64,000 nucleotides of DNA from contig CM075344.1 of NCBI GenBank assembly GCA_037693485.1, forward strand, positions 97,375,001 through 97,439,000. The letters are read 5' to 3'. The position numbers and the translations under genes were made by a program. Shown in pieces: positions 1 to 10,843 of this stretch (positions are counted from its first letter, which is position 1; each line of letters opens with the position of its first letter). The DNA is from Kitagawia praeruptora (taxonomy: Eukaryota > Streptophyta > Magnoliopsida > Apiales > Apiaceae). The notes below the pieces were generated by a model that was not told the DNA's origin, did no database searches, and saw nothing but the letters and a program-made list of their open reading frames with translations.

Positions 1-375
1 TATATGACTGTGATTGCAGCATCCATGCACTTCACAGGGCTAAACAGAATATACTTGCTTCTAATGTTAAAGCAGTCGAATCTCGTTTTCATCCATTTTA
101 CTGCGATTTCTCTACCACCGCCTTTCCTAAGTGGCTGGCCTGTAATTTTTGCAAACAAACCTCACTAAGATGCCACCATATTCCAGGTTACTTGTAACAA
201 ATCTCTACACATCATCATATCTAAAACAAATTTCATTCTTTAAAAATTATGTCAACTTTGACCTTTTATTTCAACTCTTCTCTTGCCAGATGTTTGCTGC
301 AACACACCAAGAAATTCAAATGCCTTTCTAAAGGATGGTAAATGCTTCATTGGCGGAGTGGATGTAGTTACCTTG
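1..375 (+). CDS. METTL-like methyltransferase, two internal exons, partial
   Basis: Two exons are visible, from before the left edge to 186 and 290-375, with a 103-bp intron (GT at 187, AG at 288-289). The phase matches across the junction: one base of the split codon lies on each side in the right proportion. Exon one reads YDCDCS then HPFYCDFSTTAFPKWLAC, and exon two ends CFIGGVDVVTL. From memory these resemble the S-adenosylmethionine-binding core of plant METTL2/6-like proteins, the tRNA 3-methylcytidine methyltransferase group, where similar motifs precede a FTLSAVP stretch. That next exon is not found in the following 1.3 kb, so this is either a gene with a long intron broken by repeats or a truncated fragment. 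No frame break is seen in the visible part. The family call rests on motif recall only. Confidence 0.5.
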
Positions 376-1740
376 GTATGTTATGTTCTATGCTAAAGTA
401 ACTCTTAGTGCATGACAACTCGACTCAGTATATTTCCGTTTTGCTGAAAAAAGGGCTTGCTACTAGTTTTATGTTAAAAATCTCATTTGTAAACCAGACT
501 TTGTTTGTATAGCATTTGTAGAGATCAGAATTCTATAATATTCATGAAATATGCATTTATATAGTTGCTATGTACATACAAGAAAATTATGCGGTGATAA
601 CTAATAAGTGCCAAATACTCGGCATCAGCCTATTATTCTGTATAATAAAGTCAGCTATAATCAATCTAAGTATGGAAACTATATCAGTTTTATAGCTTTA
701 TTTCCCATTACATCACCCTGTCATCATATGCATTAATAGTACATGCAAATGGAAATGCCTTTTCCAAAAATAAGATAGCTCGAGAGCTAAGGTAACAGAG
801 GAGAATAAAGTCCTACATACATACTAAAATTTACTCTCAAACATTGTGCCTTCCTGGTATATTACATAGATATGCAACTAATTTTATAGACAAAATGAAG
901 TACACCTTAAAGAGATAATAAAAGCTAGCAACTTGTTTTCTCTCAATAGAATCTTGATATTGTTCGTGTATAATGTTGTAATAAACGTAAGCAGTTATTA
1001 TTTTAAAATAGTACAGACAAGAAAGTGAAATGAGTTCTAAAAAACAACTGTGTATATAATTACCACTCTCTATCTAATTCATACCCACAATGAGATTTTA
1101 TGTTTAACTATTGACTATTCCATAATGCAAAAATGCAAAAAACTAATCCAAATTCAAAACTGGAAGCCAATTAAATCGAGGAGACAAATGAAAACAGTGA
1201 GAAGCCAAACACACAGCTAAAGCACAATTTTAAATCCTACATATAATTTTTAGACACAAAAATACCTGAAGATTGATCGGAGGTCAGGACATCACGAGGG
1301 AGCGGAATCTCTTGATGTTGATTGTTTTGAGGCCATCGATAACTTCAATGTTTGACCCCAATTAAGGGAGTTTGGATGTTTAATTTACCCGCAGCTTTAA
1401 AACAGAAGAGATAAAAGAACCCTTAGCAGCATAATTCGATGGAGCATCTTGTTCGCCGCGACATGGTAAGAAACTGGGTTTGGCCTGCGTGATTTAGATC
1501 CATATGGGCAGGGCACAGGGTAGACTGGGAAGTGGCAACTGTTCGGACAAAGAGGAAAAGGCTCAAGTTTGTTTGGAAAAAAATAATAAAGGGTAAAAAG
1601 GACATTTGAGGTGCATTAAAAAATCTCAAAATTTTTTCCAATGTTGGCTTATTATATATATAATAGATAATAGATAATCTATCTCCTAGGAAAGTAAGAT
1701 ATGGTAATTCCAAAGAGGAAGGTTATTCTCATGTCATCCA
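376..1740. other. AT-rich non-coding stretch
   Basis: No convincing gene. The METTL-like exon before it ends in a donor site at 376, so the first part may be its intron. A short minus-strand segment near 1265-1370 ends in a donor-like CAG/GTATTT, but I could not recognise a protein in it. The 96-codon minus-strand frame at 1423-1713 has low-complexity composition and no visible family. Confidence 0.4.
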
Positions 1741-2124
1741 AAATCGATAGGCTTAATGACCTTTTAACCCTCAAAGTTTCCACGAAAATACCCATCAGTC
1801 CTCACTGTTTCAAAACGTTCCTTTTGACCCTCCAAGTATCCGTAAAGGTCCAATTAGCCCTTATACCGGTATAGGAAATGGTGAGTTTGGGTGATTTTTG
1901 GTTCGTTTTAATCGGTTTATAGCCGGATTTTTGCTGTATTGTTGTTGTGTCGATTAAAATGAACCAAAAATCACCAAAACTCACCATTTCCTATACCGGT
2001 ATAAGGGCTAATTGGACCTTTACGGATACTTGGAGGGTCAAAAGGAACGTTTTGAAACAGTGAGGGCTGATGGGTATTTTGGTGGAAACTTTGAGGGCTA
2101 AAAGGCCATTAAGCCAAATCGATA
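1741..2124. mobile_element. Mutator-type foldback MITE with 9-bp target duplication
   Basis: The element proper is 1750-2115. It has two near-perfect inverted arms of exactly 165 bp (1750-1914 and 1951-2115) around a 36-bp loop, starting GGCTTAATG and ending CATTAAGCC. It is flanked by the 9-bp direct repeat AAATCGATA at 1741-1749 and 2116-2124. Nine-bp duplications together with very long terminal inverted repeats are typical of the Mutator superfamily. It has no coding capacity; the 61-codon frame inside is only the arms read through. A transcript across it would fold into a 165-bp hairpin, which could feed small-RNA production. Confidence 0.9.
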
Positions 2125-4574
2125 TCTGTTATAAGTCCAGTGGTTCCGTAAAAGGGTTAAGGAGCGCTCGGAAGAGAACAAGGACATTTTTCGTAAAAGG
2201 GTTAATAAGTAATGAATAGTGTTTTTGGTGGAAATCGGAATATTATTAGACGAAACTATATAGAAGTATTCAGAATGGATTTCTGAGTTCGTATTGATGA
2301 TTTATAGGCAATATAAGTGTATGTAAACGATATCAGATTCAGAAAAATAGCACTATTATTTTCTCCGAGATTTCCCTCGACATTGAAGGATTTAAGGATT
2401 TAATGAAAAGATTTGAGGAATTTAAATTCAAGGATTATAAAGGAGGATTAATGATGTTAGTATAAATATCAAGAAGGTTTCCGATAAAACCCTAACAAGA
2501 AATACTTGAGATATTCCTCCGAACGATCAATGAAATTGAGAAATAACCGGACATAGAAACAAGTAGAAAGCCAAGATGCATGCATGTGCATGTGGATATG
2601 ATCAAGTAACCAAGCTAGTTACAAAGGTAACCAACAACATTAGAAATCAAACCATTTAGTTAGCTTAAACACCTCATCTCACCACAGAACACTAACACAT
2701 GTCCAAGATGATGCATGCAATGACCTAATCACTTTATTAAAGTAGCTTTATGCAAGATATTATCACAATAATACACCTTTGGCAAGGATGAGATCAAAAC
2801 AAATCAAAGCAAAGCAAGCCAACCAACTTTTCTTTCTTTTCTCCCCCATTTCCAGCAGTTCAGATTTTCCAGGGTAGGGGGTCTTTTCGATTTTGTTTCA
2901 CCACGTTCTACTCATCTAAAAATCATGAACAAAATCACGGAACTCCTAAACATCAAGATGAAGTTGTGGATTTAATTTCATAATATTTGGAGATCGTTTG
3001 AATGGTTAAATAAATTCGAGATGTTCACTCTGTTTTTCCCCTTGACGAAGGTCACTTCGAATTTTTCTCCTGTAATGGAGTTTTAAGATTTCAAAACCCA
3101 ATTAAGCTCTTGTTCTTGTAAAAAGCCAAGGTAATTCCTATGACTCCTATATTTCATAACTAAGATATCCTAGAAGTTTGAGATCAAACAAATATCTCTA
3201 GCATAGCTAATTAATTCACCAAAGTTTAGAGTGAATAGTAACTTTCAAGAACTAACTTTGATTTCTTGATTTCTTTGGATGATCCAAGCTTGGTTAAGGT
3301 AATCTAAGGACTATACAAGGCTTAGTAAGGTCTTTACGCACTCCAAGGAAAGTATATCTCTCAAGAACCCTAGATCTTACTTTGAGTTTATGAATGTTCT
3401 TGGTGGTTTTAGCTTAGTTATGATTATGATGTTATTATAAGCATGTAAGCATGATTATGTAGTTGGTTTATAAGTTGATATAAGTAATATGATGAATATG
3501 ATGGTGAAGTGAGATGTTCTTGGACTTGTAAGATGTGTGGTATGCCCGGTGTGACTTGGTTATGTCGTGATAAATTTGGAAATGTTCGGTTTATAGCCAT
3601 CGTAATGCCGAAATTTCGTTAACTCTTAAAACAAACCGTGCATAACAGTTGGATTAAGTTTCTGATATTGAGGATTACATGACCTTTCCTTATAGATCTC
3701 GAGTCGTAGATCGTTTTGGCGTGAGAATTGAAGCATTTAGATTTACGGTTTAGGAGTTATGGTCGATTTAGTGAAAGTGGTTCGAAACCGTAAGTGCGAG
3801 TTCGTAACTGCAATGGAACCCCTTTAACATGAATAATTCAGTGGAGAATATTGATAATTAAATACTAGAGATCATAAGGAAGGTGAGAGAGAAAACCTCA
3901 TGTCAAACGGATCGTTTTTCGATTTTATAAAAATGTTCGAATCAAGGATAAGTGCGAATGAACCCCTTTGAGGAACACTTGGTTATAACTTAGAAAACGG
4001 ACAATAAATCTCGAGGTATAATCTTTGTTAGTAAACGACCCACCTTAGAACTTATACGACTTAAGCACCTACCAAGCGCAGTGTAATGAAATGCCTTAAT
4101 AACGAACAAGTGTCGGATCATAACGGTGATAATAAGAGTACACTAAAGGGTGCATATCCAGATAACTTTAAAACGTGTCACAACCTAAGTAAAGTATATA
4201 TACTTAGCCTTTCAAAAGAGTTAAGTGATTAATCTCGAATATTTTGATTGTTTATAGATCACCGAACTGACCCAGGACACACTACCCCCACCAGAGTGCC
4301 AGGCAAGTTTCCAAACATTTGGACTGTTGTTGTGATAATATAAATGATTTGATTTTGTTATACATATGTCATAGCATGCATGCCTGCTTTCAAATTATCT
4401 TGTGATACTTGTTTCATGATTTGATATTGGCTTATAAGCTAGATACGAGATATATTAGTTATAAGCCGGATTTTGCTAAGACCCTTAGTGAAGGGCATAT
4501 GATCTTATTCTCCAAATATGGATCGCGAGTCAGTATTTCTTAATATATTGTGATTATTTTCTGAGGAAAATATT
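2125..4574. other. Non-coding region, possibly decayed retrotransposon leader
   Basis: No open frame of note. The stretch is AT-rich with scattered gene-leader-like features, such as a pyrimidine-rich segment near 2825-2860 and CCAGGCAAGTTT near 4300 that resembles a splice donor. I could not find paired LTRs, a primer site or a polypurine tract, so I do not assign it to a family. Confidence 0.3.
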
Positions 4575-4945
4575 TAAGTAAATACTTTTCTATTATTTAT
4601 TTAATGAATATTATTTTGAATATTCATTTGAGTTTATTTATTTAAATAAATGAATATTATTTTGGATATTCATTTGAGACTTATTTATTTAAATGAGTAT
4701 TAGTTTGAATATTCATTTGGGCTTTATTTATTTAATGAATATTATTTCGAATATTCATTTGGGTTTATTTATTTAATGAATATTATTCTGAACATTCATT
4801 TGATAGTTTATTTATTTAATGAATATTATCTTGAATACTCATTTAAGGTTTTAATTATTTAATAGACATTATTCTGAATATTTATTCGAGAAATTATTTA
4901 TTTAACGAATATTTTTATATATACTTATTCGAGGGTTATTTATGA
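4575..4945. repeat. AT-rich tandem repeat, unit about 41-47 bp
   Basis: Seven to eight diverged units, each built as TTTATTTATTTAATGAATAT, a short variable centre, then GAATATTCATTTG. The inner part of each unit is close to an inverted repeat (AATGAATATT against GAATATTCATT), so single units could form small hairpins. Units drift in length and sequence toward the right end. Confidence 0.7.
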
Positions 4946-5690
4946 GCAATATTTTATACTAAGAATATTCTGAAAATATTTATGGTTTAATAAATATTCC
5001 TTAAATATTTATTTAAATTCTTTTGACTAGTTCTAAAATAATTTACTTTATTCAAAATATTATCTTTGATGATCTCCAAATATTATGTAAATTATCTCTG
5101 AGTCTATTATTATTATTATTTTTTATCAAAGAAGGTTCTCAAAAACTCTATTCTTCATTCAAATCTATCTTCCAAATTATAAGGGAACCTTACTTGAGAG
5201 CTGTTATTTATTTTGTTTGACTGCCCGGTCATAAATCTTTTGAAACTATTCTTTTCACTCGCATTTTGATTTCTAAACATCAAAATGAGTCTTTTTGTTA
5301 CTTCCTCAACACTCGAGGGGTAAAATTCATAGAACAAGTTTATATCCATTAACAAGAAATAGCTTGGGAAATATTGGCAAATTTTTCTTTCCAATTAGAT
5401 AAGACTACTTTGTGGAGTCTTATCAACAAGTATTATACTTCGGGAAAGGAGGACGAGCTTTACGTTTCAGAGTCATTGATTTTATTCGAACTAGGAGTCG
5501 TTGTGTAAGAGGCCGAGTAGCGCCGGTCCATCCCAAGACCCAACTGTTGGCCAGGGAGATCTAGGGGGTGGTGGACAAGTAAATCCGTCTGTTCTTCCTT
5601 CTACCGGTAGTAAAACAAATTTTGAGTTGTACAATCTACGACTGATCATCGTAAGGTTGGGACAACGGGCACGGTGAATACTCTAGTATT
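4946..5690. other. Non-coding sequence left of the truncated copia element
   Basis: Nothing recognisable is encoded. This sequence abuts the broken pol gene and so marks the far side of the deletion that removed RT, RNase H and the 3' LTR of that element. Confidence 0.35.
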
Positions 5691-7676
5691 AGTTCATCAT
5701 CCACTTTGGATATTTTCTACAACAGTATCGAAGAGACTTCCGATCGAGGTTGATGGGTATTCCCCACAACAGTATCGAAGAGACTTCCGATCGAGGTTGG
5801 CAGGGTTTTCGAAAGACATTTTGTATATATGTTACCCAATCAGGATCCTGTAAGGCTTCTTCAACCTTCTTAGGTTCATTCTTTAAGAGAAACCAACTAT
5901 ACAAGCATTCATTTTGAATTGATCTTCTAGTTTGAACACCACTATTTGGATCACCAATAATCAAATCTTCAGTATGATCCTTGGTCCATTTTCTAACAGG
6001 TGGTAGATTGACTCTGCTAATCTCCCCCCCTAAGTTAGTGGTATCTCTTGTAGAAGAATTCTCTCTGCCTTCAATAACTCCCCTTTGATCAGTAGAATCA
6101 GTAGATTCCATACTGCTGCTAGTTACTGATCTTTCCTCAATAGACTCTGAAAGATCAGTTCCTGATGGAATAGACTCTGAAAGGCTAGTTTGCTCCTGAT
6201 GATCACTGTGTTCTCTTTGATTTATTTGCTCCCCCTCAACAGTAGCATTCCTTTGAGAAGCAATAGAAATTTCTTCTGGAGAACCTTCATCATCACTGGA
6301 GAGTATCTCAGAATTCTTCAGATTTTCAAATTCCAATTTGTCATGGCTTCCATCAGTTTGCAGAATTCCAAATTTCTTATCATCAAATGCAACATGAATT
6401 AATTCCATAACAATGTGAGTTCTGAGATTATAAACTTTGAAGGCCTTAGATGCTGAATATCCTAGAAAAATTGCTTCATCCGATTTGGCTTTAAATTTTC
6501 CAAGTTGTTCTGGATGAACTTTTAGGACATAGCATTTGCATCCAAAGATGTGAAAATATTTCACTCTTGGTTTCTTTCCTTTGATCATCTCATAGGGAGT
6601 TTTTCCATGACTATTTACCAAGGTACAGTTTTGAGTGAAACATGCAGTGTTAATAGCTTCTGCCCAAAAGTAGGTTGGAAGTTTTGCATCTGCAAGCATG
6701 GTTCTTGCTGCCTCTATGAGAGTCCTGTTCTTTCTTTCCACTACACCATTCTGTTGAAGTGTACCAGGTGCAGAAAACTGTTGAGTGATTCCATTGTCTG
6801 CACAGAACCCCTCCATTGTAGAATTCTTGAATTCTGTACCATTGTCACTCCTAAGTACTTTAACTTTGTACTCAGAGTTATTATGAATATTCTTGATAAG
6901 TTCAATGATTTGCTGAGGAGCTTCATCCTTCTTGTGTAGAAAGAACACCCATGTGAACCTTGTGAAATCATCCACTATAACTAGAGCATATCTTTTCTGG
7001 CTGATAGACATAATGTTTACTGGACCAAACAGATCAAGATGTAGCATGTGAAATGGTTCAGTAATCGAATTTTCAGTCTTGCTCTTGAAAGTGGTTCTTC
7101 TTTGCTTTCCAAGCTGACATGCATCACAAAGTCCATCTTGCACAAAATTTGCCTGAGGTAGGCCTCTTACCAAATTGTGCTTAACAAGTTGATTAAGCTT
7201 CTTGAAGTTAAGATGTGAGAGCTTCTTGTGCCAATTCCAGCTTTCATCACTTGTTGCTTTGCTGTAGAGACATCTAACAATTCCTTTAGATGTATCACTT
7301 AAGCTGGCTTCATATATGTTACCATGTCTTTGACCAGTTAGAACAATGTCTTCATTCTGCATATTCAAGATTTTGTATCCTTCTCTGTCAAAGATTGATT
7401 TGTAACCTTTATCACCCAGTTGACTTATGCTTAAAAGAGTATGTTTCAAGCCTTTAACCAGTGCTACATTTTCTATGATGACATTCCCCAAAACAATTGA
7501 GCCATATCCCAGAGTTTCTCCTTTGTTGCCATCACCAAAAGATATTACTGGGCCAGCTTTCCTCTCAAACTCTGTAAGCAGGGACTTCTTTCCAGTCATA
7601 TGTCCAGAGCATCCACTGTCCAAGATAATTGAATGCTTCTTTCCTGTGCCCTGCAAACAAAAAGTAACTAGTTAGA
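5689..7676 (-). pseudogene. pol: Copia pol, protease and integrase only, RT deleted
   Basis: The frame opens just inside the gag stop and has no ATG near its start (the first in-frame candidate at 7656 is TTG), so it must be made as a gag-pol fusion or from a spliced RNA. In order from 7656: aspartic protease LDSGCSGHMTG (about residues 12-22), GAG-pre-integrase zinc region WHKKLSHLN with CDACQLGK, then the integrase core with LHLDLFGPV (about 204), RSDNGTEF (about 268) and NGVVERKNRTL (about 303) supplying D, D and E. The C-terminal part is rich in serine and glutamate and reaches EEALQDPDWV, which in the family directly precedes RT. After that the residues no longer match and the frame ends at 5689. 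It is non-functional because polymerase and RNase H are missing. Confidence 0.88.
5719..5799. repeat. Direct 34-bp duplication at the pol breakpoint
   Basis: Copies at 5719-5752 and 5766-5799, 47 bp apart start to start and identical over 34 bp. They lie just past the point (about 5838) where the copia pol frame stops resembling its family, so the duplication may be filler made during repair of the deletion. Confidence 0.75.
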
Positions 7677-9944
7677 ATTTTTTAGGACCCAACTTTGATT
7701 GGATCCTTTATTACTAGATTTAGAAACAACAGGCTTTGAGAATTTTGCTTTTACTTTATCTGTTGTAGAGTCAACTTTAGACTCTAATTTCACAAACTGT
7801 TTATGACTAGGAGTTTCAGATTTCAAAGAATAATAGTCATAATACAGTTCATGATATTCTCTACACATGTAGATGGAATGAAGTAAACTACCACAATGAT
7901 AACAAGCTTTTTGTGGTTGGTATTGAATTTTTTGAGTCTTGGGGAATCTAGACTCAGTTTTCCAAGAAGGTTTTTGATTGCAGTCTAGGGCTAAATGATT
8001 ATGATTTCCACACTTATAGCATTTTTTCCTCGGTGCATCAGGTACATTCTTGTTAATACCTTCTTTTCCATTCCTATTTCTTTTGAACTTGCTAGACTCT
8101 GAAAGATCATCTAATCTCTGTTTCAACTGAGACTTAGACAGAAACCCTATGTTTACATTCTTAGGTTTCTCTAACACTTTCTCATCTGAATTACTATTGT
8201 TAATCCTTTTGTGTACAACAGGGGTACCTTTTGAATCAACAAATTTAACATGATTAGGTTCAGAAACACTTTTCTTACCTTCAGATTTAGATGTGTTAGC
8301 TTCTACTTTACTATCATCATTGACAATAGCTATTTTTTCTTCTTGTCTAGCCTTATCAAAACCTAAACCATTAACCTTACCACGAATTCCATTTTCGATG
8401 ATTTCTTGTGTCTTTTTACTGGAATTGTTAATGGTCTTAATCACATCTCTCTCTTCTTCTAGTTCTTTTCTGACATAGTCATAAGCCTCAAGAATAACAC
8501 TATAATCATGCTTAGCTTTATCAGAACTTAACTTGTATTCTTCCATTTGAATTAACTCAGATTCAAGAAAATTATTTCTATCAACTAATTTATCATTCTT
8601 AACCTTAAGTTCATCTCTTTCACAAGTAAGAATTCTAAAATTAGTCATAAGATTCTTAAACTCAGCATGGATAGATCTAATTTCATCAGAATTTAAGCTA
8701 TCAAATGAATCAAGAGAGTGAAGTGATACCTTAACAGAGGATGGAGAAGTTTTCTTTGGAGATCCAGGTTTGTCTGAACCATTTGCCATCAATGCAATGT
8801 TGTCATAATCCAATTCATCTTCAGAATCACTGGAATCAGCCCAATCCTTCTGTGTGACCATAAGTGCATTACCTTTTCCTGAATTCCTAGGCTTCTTACA
8901 CTCACTAGCAAAGTGTCCAAGCTCGCTGCAATTAAAGCACTTGATCTTGGCCTTATCAAGCTTGACAATTGTACTTTTGCCTTTGTCACTTTTCTTCTCC
9001 TCCTTCTTTTGAAAAGGTCCTTTGCTAAATCTTCTTCTGTTGAATCTTCCTTTCTTGAAGGCTTTAGCAAACATAGCAAAGAGTTCCTGTATCTCAGATT
9101 CAGAATCATTGTTGTCAGAGTCCATATCAGTAGTCTCTGACTCAGAACTTTCTTTGCTCTTCTTCTTCCTTGAATTCTTTACAGCAATCTCTTCATGTTG
9201 TTCTTCAGGCAGCTTCTTTACTTCAGATTGAGCAGTGAGTGCAATAGTCTTCATCTTTCCTTCATTCCTGCTCTTCTTCTGCTGCTTGTCAAGTTCATAA
9301 GCTCTTAATTTTCCATATACTGCCTCTAATGAAATCTCATCCAGATCATTAGCTTCCTCAATCGCAGATATCTTCTCATTGTAGAAATCAGGCAAAGCTT
9401 TCATGAACTTTGTATTCATATCCTCCAAGTCATAATATTTACCATGCATGGCCATCTCATTGATGAGTTTTGTAAACCTATCAAAGGTATCAGTAAGTGA
9501 CTCACCAGACTTGGATTCAAAGTACTCATACTGTTGTATAAGTAATGTTCTCATATTCTTCCTGACAAGCTTAGTTCCTTCACAGTGAACCTTAAGATTG
9601 TCCCAAATATCCTTAGCAGTTTTACAAGAGAGAACATAGTTAGTGAGAACAGAATCAAGACTGTTGAATAATATGTTTCTCACTTTAGCATCTTTAAGAA
9701 CATTCTCCTTGTCCTTATCTGACCATTCAGATTTTGGCTTCTCTGCTGTATGTTCTGGAACAACCACACCATCAACAGTTGCTTGTCCAACGACCTTTGT
9801 TGGAACAAAAGGTCCATCTCTGATTCTGTCAAGATAATCAGGATCTGTTGCTTCCAGATGATGCAACATCTTTACTTCCCATAGAGTATATTCGTTTCTC
9901 TTGAGCATAGGAATCTTAGTATTCCCATCCTTGTAACCAGACAT
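7668..9944 (-). CDS. gag: Copia gag polyprotein with three zinc knuckles
   Basis: 758 codons, uninterrupted. It forms the capsid shell and binds element RNA. The N-terminal 230 residues have the UBN2-type copia gag pattern (YTLWEVKML near the start). Three CCHC knuckles are seen: CFNCSELGHFASEC near residue 335, CYKCGNHNHLALDC near 640 and CYHCGSLLHSIYMC near 680, the last two spaced unusually close. Between them lie charged, coiled-coil-like segments. The start ATG at 9944 is 36 bases from the primer site, which fixes it well. It ends at TAG just before the protease frame, which is in a different phase. Confidence 0.9.
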   Translation of the reverse strand: MSGYKDGNTKIPMLKRNEYTLWEVKMLHHLEATDPDYLDRIRDGPFVPTKVVGQATVDGVVVPEHTAEKPKSEWSDKDKENVLKDAKVRNILFNSLDSVLTNYVLSCKTAKDIWDNLKVHCEGTKLVRKNMRTLLIQQYEYFESKSGESLTDTFDRFTKLINEMAMHGKYYDLEDMNTKFMKALPDFYNEKISAIEEANDLDEISLEAVYGKLRAYELDKQQKKSRNEGKMKTIALTAQSEVKKLPEEQHEEIAVKNSRKKKSKESSESETTDMDSDNNDSESEIQELFAMFAKAFKKGRFNRRRFSKGPFQKKEEKKSDKGKSTIVKLDKAKIKCFNCSELGHFASECKKPRNSGKGNALMVTQKDWADSSDSEDELDYDNIALMANGSDKPGSPKKTSPSSVKVSLHSLDSFDSLNSDEIRSIHAEFKNLMTNFRILTCERDELKVKNDKLVDRNNFLESELIQMEEYKLSSDKAKHDYSVILEAYDYVRKELEEERDVIKTINNSSKKTQEIIENGIRGKVNGLGFDKARQEEKIAIVNDDSKVEANTSKSEGKKSVSEPNHVKFVDSKGTPVVHKRINNSNSDEKVLEKPKNVNIGFLSKSQLKQRLDDLSESSKFKRNRNGKEGINKNVPDAPRKKCYKCGNHNHLALDCNQKPSWKTESRFPKTQKIQYQPQKACYHCGSLLHSIYMCREYHELYYDYYSLKSETPSHKQFVKLESKVDSTTDKVKAKFSKPVVSKSSNKGSNQSWVLKNSN

Positions 9945-9979
9945 GATTGCAGATCTTTATGATTATTCGAAATCAACCT

Positions 9980-9991
9980 GCTCTGATACCA
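9980..9991 (-). other. Primer binding site, initiator methionine tRNA
   Basis: On the minus strand the sequence TGGTATCAGAGC follows the LTR end after two bases. It is complementary to the 3' end of initiator tRNA-Met, the usual primer of plant copia elements. Confidence 0.9.
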
Positions 9992-9993
9992 AT

Positions 9994-10710
9994 TGTTAAC
10001 TCGAATAACTTGTAGAAGGGGGGGGGTTGAATACAAGTTATATAATCGTGTCTGATTTTTGCTTGATTATATGAACAAGAATAAACGAATGAATCAAACT
10101 CTATTTGTATTAATAAGATCAAATACAAACTCTACCAAAGGTGTACAATACCTTTAGCAGCTGCTGACAATACAAATCTCTCTCTCTCTCTCTGTTTGTA
10201 CTCTCGTATATTCATGATTACAAACCTCACGAACTTACACTTTTTACAATGATATAGAGAGAGTATTTATAATGCTACCTATCAACTAATAACAGAAAGA
10301 TATAATCTATACATGACAATGTTCTGTCTTCTAGTCGATAGTTTCCTTCAATAGAAAACTCTTTCCTTCATAATATCTTCTTGCTTGTTCTTCAAACAAC
10401 GATCCTGTTTTATAGCACTTGCCAGTTTCTGTAGCATCCATAATGACATCATCAGTAACACGACTGATATCAGGATTTCATCTTGCATCAGTATCTGATC
10501 ATCATCAGTATTAGACCGTTATCAGGATTTGCTCTTTGTTCCTGACATTTAGTCTCCGATACACTGTTCATTCCTGACTAAACTGTACAGATAACTATCT
10601 TACACATAAATCCTATATATAGTGCTAAATCCTTTATAAGATCAGGATTACAAGAAGTATAATGTGTAAATTCTATTCTTAACATCACAACTTATGAATT
10701 ATTCCTAACA
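9994..10710 (-). repeat. 5' LTR of the copia element
   Basis: 717 bp. On the minus strand it starts TGTTAGGAATAA and ends GTTAACA. A minus-strand TATAAATA is at 10264-10271, and a CT microsatellite lies near 10176-10194. A run of eight Gs near 10018-10027 sits close to the primer end. No partner LTR is present in the window. Confidence 0.85.
10264..10271 (-). promoter_or_regulatory. TATA box in the copia LTR
   Basis: TATAAATA on the minus strand, about 320 bases before gag along the transcript, in a position suited to drive genomic RNA of this element. Confidence 0.6.
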
Positions 10711-10843
10711 TTAATGAAAATAGGCCTTGCCTTGTGCTATTTATATTTCGTTGTAAGTTTATTGTACAACCCACAAACACAAGTCCCTGGTCCGGAGCCA
10801 TAGGCAAAATTGGAACCAGGGCAAAAGCAGTATGCAACAACCA

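Larger units (their letters stand above)
5690..10710 (-). mobile_element. Truncated SIRE/Maximus-type Ty1-copia retrotransposon
   Basis: Read on the minus strand: 5' LTR (10710-9994), methionine-tRNA primer site, a large gag with three zinc knuckles, then protease and integrase. The element stops in the linker before reverse transcriptase, so RT, RNase H, any envelope-like region, the polypurine tract and the 3' LTR are all lost. A gag of more than 750 codons and the stop and frame change between gag and pol fit SIRE-type elements. On its intact right side the next five bases are TTAAT, but the partner duplication is gone. It lies against a Tat gypsy element and was probably inserted into it. 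Confidence 0.85.

Noticed and set aside
1802..1987. 61-codon frame in the MITE
   Set aside because: It is the inverted arms read across the loop; both arms translate as mirror nonsense.
6550..6939. 129-codon plus-strand frame
   Set aside because: Shadow of the copia integrase on the other strand.
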